Shown here piece after piece: positions 17,713-29,100 of a DNA stretch of 64,000 bases. Below the pieces are notes generated by a model. That model was not told the origin of the DNA and did no database searches. It saw nothing but the letters and a program-made list of their open reading frames with translations. The stretch comes from Undaria pinnatifida. Its lineage: Eukaryota; Sar; Phaeophyceae; Laminariales; Alariaceae. The position numbers were made by a program, and so were the translations under genes. How positions within the stretch are numbered: position 1 is the first letter of the stretch; each line of letters starts with the position of its first letter. The stretch spans positions 4,005,242 through 4,069,241 of the forward strand of contig JABAKD010000028.1 of NCBI GenBank assembly GCA_012845835.1. Direction: 5' to 3'.

Positions 17713-19696
17713 GTGTTCTGGAGCTAATTACCGAAAAAAATCTTACGACTAGTTTCGCGAAGCAGCTCAGCGGGCATTGCGTCACGGTGAAAGGCTCCGA
17801 TATTTCACACACTACAGCAGTTCAGCTACTGCACGGCAACAACAGGTCGCGTGGGATTGGGTATCGGTTTTGGACCCTGCCCGAGTAGGTGACGTTTTAG
17901 TCTCCTCCTACTCGTACATCGCATTGTATGCAGAGTCCTTGTGCCTTCTTGACTGGACGGGTGGTCCCCTTTTCGTATCATGCGTTCACACTAAGATACC
18001 CGTTCTACAGAAGAAGTGCTCGTTTTCGAACAGCGGACATGCATGCGCATGTATGTACTGCATCGCATCACGCGATCCATTTCTCGGCAACAATGTTCGT
18101 GTTTTGGGCGTTTCACGTTCAGCCGGGTCAAGGATAACCAACCATGCGTGCGATCACCGGCTTGCCGGCGTGGTAGGGCAGCATGGGAACGAGGAGCGCA
18201 ACAGCAAGATGATTCGGAAGTCGGTGAGGGTCAACCGGAATGGTCATTCCCGCGGGTTAGGAAGGACGGGATGGGGCGGGGGGGCACGTTGATCTCGCAT
18301 TCTCAAGAACGTGATTGCGACTATTTTGACCTATTCTCTGGACGAGTACGTATCACCGAGAAACACGTACGGTATCACATAACAGTCTAGTCTACTGCTG
18401 CAGCCAGCACTCAGATTAGTGCACGCTCTACGATTGCAATTAGTGGACCACAACAGCGTTGCTCTTGGAAGCAGGCGCCCGGAAAGCCGACGGAGCATAT
18501 CATAGCCTCCATGATTAGGGCCGAAGGCAAACCTACCCAGCGTTGGTACCGCGCGAAAGGCGCCAGCATGGCAAACTGCCCGAGATAAGGTTGACGAGAG
18601 CCGCCCTAGCGCCGACCGTGCAATCAAACTCTACGAGTAAGATACAAGATAGATTATAGATTGTATAAAAAAATTGTTCGTCGACCGAGGAGCTGACCTT
18701 GCCGACGTAGACACCATCTTGCATCGCAAGCGAGCGGTGCGAGGAAAGCTGACCTTGTTGCCATGGTCGGCGCGGCGCGCCGGCGCAAGGGCCGTTAAGG
18801 GCCGGCGCGCCGCGAACAACACGTGGACGTGAATAGCAGAGTGGGGTGGGGAGGAAAGTTGCGCGGAAAACGGGAACGTGCGAAACAGAATGTGGCTCGG
18901 GAAAACGAAACAACGAAACGGAACAACGCATAGTCTATTTAATAGAGCCCCTGTTCCCTGTTTATTTACGGCGTATAAATAAGTTCTCTACGCACTCCAC
19001 ATCTACCGTAAATAATAAATAACTGAAGCCAGCGTGCCAGCGAACAGCGAACTGCTGCAAGATGTGTGCTGCCCTCGTATGCGATATCTTTTTTCTTTTT
19101 CGTGGAACAACGTGATGGAAGCTTCCACGGAGCTTCCATTTGAATACCCTGGCACTTAGTTTTCATTATTTCCATGAAGCCTCCACAAATTCTATGGAAG
19201 GAAGTTCCCACTCAAGTGTTGGTGAGCAACTGAAATAAGCGTGCTTAACCAAGTTTTTAGACTTGCTTATAATAATAAGCCAATCAATGCAACCAACGAC
19301 CAACCTTCGCGCTTATTTGCGTATTTCAAGCATGCCCCATTGTAACCTCTATACAAGCTAAAGTATACCTGGTATATATTATATGTGTTTTAGCGTTCAC
19401 ATAATCATATACCAGGTACCTGGCATTAATACCGGTAGGATTTATTATGACGATATGTACTGAAATCCAATATAAATACCGTATATGTCGACAGCTGTAG
19501 ACAACTGCGTCCATAACCCCATCGCTGCCAAGCATCGTGTCACATGTTGTCCAATCCATCTAATAACCCGTTTAGACCTGAATCCTCGTTTCGGGGAATA
19601 CTCCTAAGAATCACGGCAGCAACATCCTTGCAGTGGAAACAAGGTGCGCGCACGATCTACCGGTTACCACCCCGCCCGCCGGCACCCCGCCCCACA
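17713..19696. other. Gene-free region downstream of the helicase gene
   Basis: A 171-codon plus-strand open frame (17777-18292) and a 132-codon minus frame (18533-18931) have no recognisable motif. At 18768-18812 a GC-rich perfect hairpin (GCGGCGCGCCGGC ... GCCGGCGCGCCGC) stands out. 18960-19560 is AT-rich and contains two TACCWGGTA motifs. The 3' UTR of the helicase transcript may extend into this stretch from the right. Confidence 0.4.
18768..18812. other. GC-rich hairpin with GGCGCGCC arms
   Basis: Arms GCGGCGCGCCGGC and GCCGGCGCGCCGC are exact complements separated by about 18 bases (GCAAGGGCCGTTAAGGG). The function is unknown; it could be a strong RNA or DNA secondary structure. Confidence 0.7.
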
Positions 19697-20114
19697 CTAC
19701 CCGCCCCCCCCCCCCCGTCCCCGTCCGCGTCCCCTCCCCCCTCCCCTACCGGCGCCTCTATACGCGTCGCCTTCTCCACCACCACCGTATCTGTCTCCCC
19801 TTTCCTCGCGCCCACCCGCGTACGAGCTACTCGCCCTGCTTTGCTGTCCCGCACCACCACTACCACCTCTACCCCTACCCCCACGTCCTCTACCGCCTCC
19901 GCGACCACCCCCTCCCCTTCCTCCTTCCCTGGGTGCTTGCGGTGTTCTGTCGATGACAAGGCCCGGTACCCCCTTCAAGCCCATTTTTCCGATGGTGCTG
20001 GCCTTGAGGGGCGGCGGGGAGGGTAGTCCCCAGACTTGCGTCGCCCAGAAGTTACCTTCCAGGACGAGCATCTCGGGGGTCCACCTCATCCTCTTGAGGT
20101 TTCCCTTGTAGAAC
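19697..20114 (-). CDS. Helicase last exon: C-terminal domain and RGG tail
   Basis: Follows the acceptor CGGGCAG|GTTCTAC. The first base completes a Gly codon (WLG), then [20 protein letters not shown] and [15 protein letters not shown] continue the Mss116-type C-terminal extension. The last roughly 85 residues are almost wholly Gly and Arg with Ser, Asp and Tyr ([14 protein letters not shown]...). This RGG tail is expected to bind RNA non-specifically. It ends in TAG. The corresponding DNA is C-rich on the plus strand. Confidence 0.9.
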
Positions 20115-23100
20115 CTGCCCGGCGTGTAGGCCGGGGGTGGGGGGGGGGGGGGGCGTGGGGAGGCACAAAACTAGGCTTTAAATTAGGCTTATGTCCAGTA
20201 TTGCTGGCCAATACTTTGGCATAATTGGGCGTGTTTTTGAGAGCATTTTTGAGATCATAGAGGTAGCATTTCCCCCCCGAGCAATATGAGCATATTTTTT
20301 CCGTGCATAGAACGAGTTCAATTGCACCTCATCTTCTTGAGGTTTAGCACTGTCGATTGGAGTTAACAAATTAACGCTCACCCTAGCCACGCCGCGTACG
20401 CCATCTGGATAGTGACCTCCGCCACGCGAACGCTCCCCTCTGCCACCCTTTGTCGAGCCTCGATCATGGTGGACGGGTCCACCCTGCTCTCCTCCTGCAG
20501 AGGGAGGTCTCGCAACTGCAATGCGCCGCGTCATGGGGTGGAGAGGGCTAGGGTTAGGAGGTTGTAAGGGATGATATGAGGGTTACATTCAAGGTTATGT
20601 GATTGAAACAGACAAAGAAGGGCTTGCAAGACACAATGCTGCGGTAGTGTCTTTTTTTTTAGGGATATTACTTGAGGAGCTTCATACAGCCGTCGCCCCG
20701 GTGGCGTATCAGGTTATCCTCGAGCCTGGTATAGGTCAGTTTCGTGAGTTCGAATCCCCCCGAGTGCATACTCGTACAAATTCGTGGGGACTTTTTCTTG
20801 CGCACAAATTGACTTGCGGAAAGCGCGAGAGCGTGAGTTAGCAACACCCGATAAAAAATCGACGAGCAGTGGGATTGCTGAACCCTATGCGCGATAAAAA
20901 TTGAAGGCAAGAAACCGGGGGGGAAAAGGGGCGACACCTATGACCACGGCTTGTTCAGAAGCTGGAAAGTACAAGTGTGCGGAAAAAAAAAATAAATAAA
21001 TAAGAAAAAAAACTCACTCAACAAATAAATATTGTGCGTGGAAAACAAAAAAAGTGCAAGTGCATTTGTGATGACCAAATCCATGGCCCAGGTATAAAAA
21101 AAAGTTCAGATTGAAAAACAAGAATGACGAAATTCCGACGATTTTGGAATGAAGGGGCCCCTTCGCTCAAAACAAAATCGCCTGAAAGTGCTACCTGTAT
21201 CGTAGCGCGCGTCGCAACTGTAGACATGACATGCGCAGACAGGGGCCATCAACGCTAGACTGCAGAGGGAAGTCCCGCAGCTGCAATGCGCCGCGTCGTG
21301 GTAGAGAGAGGGTGAGGATTAGGGGACTGAAACAGACAACGAAGAACCATGCGTGCAATCGTATACCAGGTACAGGTACGGCACGTGCTGGCAGGGGCGA
21401 GACATGCAACGTTTTACCTCCAATAGCAAGTTTCGTCTATTTTCGGCTCCCCCGCGGACGCTTTTCTACTCGACTTTCAAACACCGGTCTACTGGTCTGA
21501 TAAATGTGACTGTTGCCGTACTGTTACTGCTGTGGTGCACGTATTGTGTTGTACTTGTTATTTTTAACCGGACTCTTCTCAGTCTGGGTTTGCGTACACG
21601 GGACATGTTCGAGAGAAATAAGCTGCAGTAGGTACAGTAGGTACAGTAGGGGTCCCCCAGTAAGGCGGTGTGGTATTAATAGAGCAAATATGACCGCCTT
21701 TTGGGGGGAAGCCGCTTTATTCATTTCCAGTTTTGTCATATATGAGTGCAATTCCCCAGTCGTGCCAAGCAATTTTAACCGCGATATTTCGGGATACCGC
21801 CTTACTAGCCCTTACTCAGACCGCCGTATTGTGGGACCCATACTGTACATCCTATAAACATAATCGTCATCGTCATCAGCAACAGCATCACCTTCACCAT
21901 AGTCACTACCATCATCATCCATCATTCATCATCCATCATCCATCATCCATCATACACTATTAATGGAGCACATCTATCGTGCCGGTAAGTGCCAGCCAAA
22001 ACCCGGTAGTTCTCGCACACTACTGCTATAAGTGATTCCCATATGTGCATTTTATTGCGATTTTATGGGCACTACTGCGGCAAGCGGCACTACCGTAGGA
22101 CGCATCCCGTGTAAAGCTAAAAAAGTGGGAATGCTGAACCCTATGCGCGATAAAAACGAAATCGCCAAAGTACCGGCGGGGAGAAGGGAAGACACCCCCT
22201 GTGATCACTGCTGCGCTTTTGTCCAGAAGGCCGCGAGGGTGAAAGCTGCTACTCTTACGGGTTTAGCTAGGAAAGTAAAAAGCGATCAATACAAAATAAA
22301 TCGAAGAAAACGGTAATCAAATACGAGTGCACGAAGATGCCCAAACGCCAACCCACCTCTCTTACGAAGCCTTGCTCTGCCTCCGTAAGCAGCACCAAAC
22401 CGCTACCGCCTTTGCCGGCCCTTGCCGTGCGGCCGAGGCGGTGTATGTACTGGTTCTGGTCGGCAGGCAGCCCGACCTTCTCAAAAACAGCGGAATTGAC
22501 GATCGATGCACACGACGGTGCGACGGTGTGAGTTTGTGCGCGTGTTCTTCACATTAACCCGACCCCTCTTGGATTTTTTTCAGAGGGGAAATCGAAGATC
22601 TGCATGATGTAGCAAACGTGTCCAGGGTTGAATCTCTATACGCGTACTCTGTATAAACAGACCCTGTCGAACATCCGGTACAACATCTCATAACGGCTGA
22701 TACATGACCTGTATGATCTATATGATCTGTATGATCGATATGAGCAATATGATCCGTATGATCTATATGATCTACATGATATATATATATGATCCAGATC
22801 GTGATCAGTGTCCGAGCTGTGAAAAATGGTCCGAAAACGTTCGACGAGTACACCATCGACCATTCGAAGCAACGCTGGCTGCTCCCGCTGAGGATGCATT
22901 TCGTGGACTGTTCTTAAACCCTAACCCCGGCCAAGGCGAAGGCGAAGGACGCGCTACATGCTACGGTACAGGTTCACCAACCATTGTTTTTTCTCAGGCT
23001 CCTAACCCGAGGAGCTCTATACTCTATTATACTATACCCTATACTATACCCTATACTACACCCTATAATACTATACTACTAAAGTACTATAATGCTATAA

Positions 23101-26100
23101 TACTAGAGTACTGCTATAATACTATAATACAATACCCCTCTGACGCAAAACCTCATTTGGGGGGGGGGGGGGGAAGAAGTACTCTACCCCATGAATAATG
23201 CCATGGCTGGCCTCGGTATACGTTTTTTTTTCTTGAAGTGATAATTTCCCGACGATTTCGGGTTAAGGAGCCCCGTCAAAACATACCGGATACCTCGTAA
23301 AATATTCACCGCAAAATGCTCATGCCTCTATATGTCTCTATATGACTGCATATGACTGTATACTTCGAAGTATGAAGGTGGCTACGGTGGGGGTTTCATT
23401 CTTGGAGGCATTTTTTGCAGTGACTCGCGTGTGACCCCACAGCTCCTTTGCGGACTTCAGCTTTGGTGCTGCCATCTACCATCATGTCGCGATGTAAATC
23501 CGCAACAGAATGTTGTAAGCCACACTGCGCCAAAGAATTTACCCAAGTCTCTTCGTCCGTGAAGATGCGAGGTGCAGAGTTACTCGTGCGAGTGGCCAAA
23601 ACACGGTGGTCAAAATGTAGAGGGAGATAAATATACACGAGAGCCTTTCGCGTGAATGCAACCCTTTTACTACTAAGAAATGATCTTAGGCATATTCCAA
23701 GTAATTTGCCACCCAAAACGCGGGTGGAGCTTTTAAACGATTTAGTTGGCCGCCGGCTTGCTGACCTGCACGACTAGGGACACGTCGGGGTAGTCCATGC
23801 CGCGCGCGGAGACGTCGCTGGTGAACATGATGACGCCTTTGCTGTTGCGGAACGCCTCCGCAACGCGCGTGCGCGCCCCCTGCGATTTCCTTGAGTGCGT
23901 CTCCAAGACGTTGATGCCCATGCTGTTGAAAAGCTCGGCGTACACCTGCGGGGCAGGTTGGTGAAAAGAGGCATTGGCTTAAGAGGCAATCGATAAACAG
24001 TGGTCACACTTCGAGCAACAAAAAAAAAACGTAAATCAGGGTCAAATTCTGCGCGAAAAAGAACGAGCTCCGATTCGAAAGGGCTCTCTCCTATCCTCAT
24101 ATCCTGCCTTCGACTGAAAAAATCTACCGCTCCGTCGGCTATTGGAGTGTGACAAACACAGCACCTTCCCCCCCCCCTCCCTTGACTCGCCTGCACAACT
24201 CTGGCTGCGACGAAGAAGACGATGACTTTGTGGTCAGGGTCTTCTTGAGCCTTCATCAAAGCCGCCAACAGACGCGGTGCTTGCTCAGCCATTGGAACGA
24301 TAGAAAACCTGCGCGAGGAAAAACGCAAGAACAACAGGTTTATCGCAGGGACGAGCAAGCACAGCGCCACAAACGCACGCTCGGTCGGATAGAAGCGAAT
24401 TACCGCAGAGGTGAGGGAAGGGCAAGCGACCGAACCACATCAGGCGCCAGGGACAGCTGGAGCATCACACCCTTCACAAAAAAAAACTCAACTTTCAATG
24501 CATTGCATGCAGGTCGACAACGGATATACATGCTGCGGTAGAGATTCAAACCGGATTTTTCTCTGGGGCTCCTCGCTTGAGGAGAAGGAGGAGCTACTGC
24601 ATACTTACATCACTTATACCTCTCGCCCAAAAAAGTAGCGGGTAAAGGCCAAGGCTACGGTAGGGGGGTGGGGTGTACTCGATATCCATGCATGGCTGTC
24701 GACCATGGGACCATAATGGTACTATTAGACCCTCGCATCCCGACAATGCCGGGACGGAGCACGTCGGATTTTCGTCGACCAGGCAGACATCGCTTGCACC
24801 AAGCGCGAAGCGCCATGAGGTGTTCAGCGAGTCGCATGGAGGGTGAGCTGCACCCTACTAAGAACCGTTCGTGAGGCGGACTTGCATGTCGTTGACAGCC
24901 ACCAATGAGTTACTTTTTTTTCTGGTGTGGCCACTCCAGAGACAGCAATGTGGATATTACCAAGTAACTGCCTCCTGGGTGCCTTACCATATTCACGCTA
25001 CGTGATGCGATCATTCCCCTTGTGCAGAGTTAGGGCTCTCCACCCCGCACAATATGATCTAACTCGATAACCATTATGGTGACCGCCAGCACAAAGACAA
25101 CAAAAAACGGTGCCCTGGTTGTCTAGCTCACGCAGTGATTGGCATGTTTACAGCGTCGTTGCCAACCAACGCCAACCCCAATATGCATATACCAGGTAAT
25201 GATTTTGGCTTCGTTGCCAAGGCTACGGCAGGGGGGGGTCCCTTTTGTCCCTTTTGGGCCCTCTTTTTTCAGTGGCTCGGGGTCCACTCCAGCGAGTGAG
25301 TGACCTCTCTGTTTTTATTTGCGGTCTTAACCTTTCGCGTTGTTGTTTTTTTTTGTGCAGCGAGTAACAGATTTACTCGTGCGAGTATGATAGAATGATA
25401 GCGTGATAGTATGATAGCATGATATATGGTCGCCAGGGGACATCCGGGATGCATCCCCGGGGTTTCCATTGTTTGATTTTCATCTTGATGGTAAAACGGA
25501 TACTGCTGCTTTCTCTGACATCATCGCGCACAGCAGTTGGTTTTGTCGGTATTCGGTCTGGGTCTCATGTCGTGGGTCGGTCCGGGGAAAAGGGCCACCC
25601 CGCGGGTGCGTGTGCGTCTCTCTCTCTCGGTGGATCCACCGGTCTGGATCACAGACGGTGGGTCTGTTACCTTGGACCGGAGGGGGGGGCAGGTGGTACA
25701 TATTTCTCTGGGGTCAACTCTTTTGTGTTGGGTGATCATCTCCCAAGTTGGGATCGAAGCCCGAAGGTCCTAATCGATAGTATGATAGCATGATAGTATG
25801 ATAGTCTGATAGTATGATAGCGAAAATGGGGGTATATCACAACATCATCATAACATCATCATAACATCATGAAACCGTCGTAACATCCCCCCTAGTAATA
25901 CGGTAGTCTTGGTTTAAAGAAGAAAAAAGGAACGTGAAGCCCGATCGACCATCTACAATCCCTTGGCCTAGGTGCACAACGAGTTGATGAGAACAATGCT
26001 GCAAAAAAGAACAAACGTCATCCTTCCAACGACATTGGGCACTTTCCCCAGTTGAGCAAGGACGTCAGTATCAAAATGTTTTGCCTCAAAAGTGGAATAG

Positions 26101-29100
26101 CCCTACTCGTATAGTAGCACACGTCCGAAGACCCGAGCAAGAAGCCACCCAAGCGGAATGAACACTTTATACCTCGGGACAGATCATATAGATCATATAG
26201 ATTATATAGATCATGTACAGTACATTCTGTAGCTGCCGTTATGATTCGTTCCGCAGGATCTGTACACACAGAGTACAGATCCGACTCAGGAAATGTTTGC
26301 TAGATCTTGCAGATCGTACGGCTCCTACCGGGTTACGTGAGCTATATCAAACATATCTTCCCTGAAAGCCCTAGATCATCAATTGGGAATTATAGATTAT
26401 CTGTCCGACGCGTCGAAGCACGGAACTCTCCCTGACGGTGGCCAGGTACGAAAACGGTCAATTTCTTCTCAAGTCTCATTTTTCTTTCTTGGAAGTGCTG
26501 GGATGTGTACTGTACGGCAATCGGGGAAAAGCAGGACGCGCGCTAGTACACGATAGAGGTGGATTTTTTTCGCAAAACGTTTTCTGAACAACGGAGCTCC
26601 TTAAGGACTCCTTGACCCAACCTCGCTCGAATGACATTTGTCAGTTCTTTTTTTGCATTTTATTTTCATTTTACACCTACTGCTGTATTAGGTACATGAG
26701 ATTGTTCATCCGGTTGCACTTTCAGTTTTTGCCAAAAAAAAAACAGTTTTCGCCGCAGAGGGGAATATTATGAACCCTTCTAACACCGCACTCCCGGTAT
26801 GGGGACAAAACAGGAGTTAGAACATCATTATTTTAGGAGTTGGAAATGGGTATAAACCCCTAACCCCTTTCGAGCCCCAAAATCCCCCCTATACTAACTT
26901 CAAATAAATGTGTCCCCGAAAAGGGTTTCCAGTTGTATACGCGTTAAGCGAGGAGCCTCAGAAAAAAAACGGAGCGCTTCTACCGCAGCATGTGTCAGCG
27001 CGCGTTTGCCCCCGCTATTTCCAAGTTGTTTCTCTCACTTCTGCAGCACGTGCTGGTGGGTGTTCTCCTCCTCTCCTACACAGTCGACCACCTCGTACGT
27101 GGGGCGCATGGCGATGCTGGCGATGGCCTGCACGTCTCCCGGCATGGTCGCGCTGAACAACACCGTCTGCCGCTCGGCCTGCTCAGGCAAGCACCCAACC
27201 GACCCAACATAATAAAATAACGGGATACAGAAGGGACGGAACAAAAATTAGATAACTCAATAAAGCGGTGAAAAAACAATTATTAACATTACTAATAAAC
27301 CAATTAATTGCGCTTTTAAGGAGATGGTAAACGAAGTGTACAAATATGGTGAGGGGGCGGCATAGACAGTTAATTATCCTCTTAGAGGGAGACGATATCG
27401 GAGACAACGAGGGTGGCGTCAGCAGTTAAATATCATCTTCGAGGGAGACAACATCGAAAAGAGCGGGGATGGCATAAACAGTTAATTTTCATCGTCGAGG
27501 GAGACGATATCGTAGAGAGCGGGGATGGCATAAACAGTTGATGATCATCTTCGAGGGACATGATATCGGAGAGAATGGGCATGTGGCAACAACAGCTAAT
27601 TTTCATCTTCGAGGAGACGATATCGTAGAGAGTGGGGATGTTGCATAAACCGCTAATTATCGTCTTCGAGGGAGACGATATCGGAGAGAGCGGGGATGGC
27701 ATAAACAGTTGATTGTCATCTTTGAGGGAGACGATATAGGAGAGAGCGGGTTGAGGGAGACGTTATCGGAGAGATCGGGGATGGCACAAACAGTTCATTA
27801 TCATCTTCGAGGGAGACGGATATCGGAGAGAGCGACAACAGCAAAAAAGCAATGCTTGCCGTGGACATTGATTAAACAAAAGCGATGTGGCGGTAGCGTC
27901 AACTCTTTGGGGGCTACCCCGTCATTTTTTCGGTAGGGATAGGCTTAGCGCTGTACAGCGGTGCTGGCCATGGCTTGCATGTCTCCCGGCAAGGTCGTGC
28001 TGAACAACGCCATCTGCCGCTCGGCCTGCTCAGGCAGGCGTACAGAATCAGAGGGCGATAACAAGCAAGAAAAATGCTTCCGACAAAAATTGAGAAGAGG
28101 ATGAATAGGAACTCACGCAGCAGCATACCTTGAAACTGCCGTCAACCTTTGTGTATCCGTGGTGGTTGGCGGACGATTCCGGAAACTCGAAAGCGGTGGG
28201 CCCCCGAGGTTTGGCGCCCGTCAAATTTAGAAAATCGTGTTCGCTCATAAAATATGCATAAAAAGTGCTCGATTTTCTGTATTTTAGAAAACTACTGGTT
28301 AAACCGTTTCCAACTTGTAAAATTATCCTATTCTAACTCCGAGTGTTTTATCCGCGTGTCGGGAGAGCGGTGCTAACATGTATTTGGTAATATAATAACA
28401 AAGGCGCCTTGCTGCGATGAAAGCACGCCTCCTTACCTTCGCGGGCAAGTTCCGCAGAATTTGCTCGATTGCAGGGCGGAAGCCCATCTCCAGGAGTTGA
28501 TCTGCCTCGTCAAACACGAGAGTATCCAGCTTAGCCATGTCGCGAGACATGCCGTGGTTCTCCAATAGGTCGAGGAGCCTGAAGGCACATAGGAGCACGG
28601 GATAACAGGAGGGGTTTCGTTCATCATGGCCGCGGACTCCCCTCCTCTCTCCTCCCGAAACGCATTTTTATAGGTTTCCACAACATTGTATAGTTTTTTC
28701 TTTGGACGTAGAATACGTATTGTAATATCAAAGATACTGGCTAACCTACTGGCTGGCTCAACGAGTAGATAGCTACTGGTATATACGAGCATCTACTGTA
28801 TCATGTGCCAGTTCTCAGCATGCCTACGAAACTGGCTCTCCCTTGAGTAAAACAATACTAGGACGATCGAAAACCACTCGAACACTACAAATATATGTAA
28901 TTTCAGACTCACGCAGTCATCACATGGTCCAGACGCATTTTTTTTTCCACCAGGTAGTAGTCAAAACACAAAAACCTAAGTGACGTCATCCATCCACCAT
29001 TCACCCATCGAATACGATGTAACTGAAGGACCGTGGTTCACTCACGGTTTGCGCCAAAAAGGTCAAGAAAGTTATTTCAACCAATAAACTCTCCTACTGG

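Noticed and set aside
17777..18292. 171-codon plus-strand open frame
   Set aside because: Translation has no recognisable family, odd composition and lies in repeat-rich DNA; other frames are similarly open.
19644..20111. Plus-strand Pro-rich open frames over the helicase tail
   Set aside because: They are the antisense of the Gly/Arg-rich RGG tail; the minus frame has splice borders and family motifs.
27370..27835. Possible CRISPR array
   Set aside because: Repeats are contiguous degenerate minisatellite units without distinct spacers, in a eukaryotic intron.
28048..28248. Extra helicase exon ([15 protein letters not shown]...)
   Set aside because: Not needed for the family alignment; exons 5 and 6 join directly in phase 0 with the expected [15 protein letters not shown] sequence.
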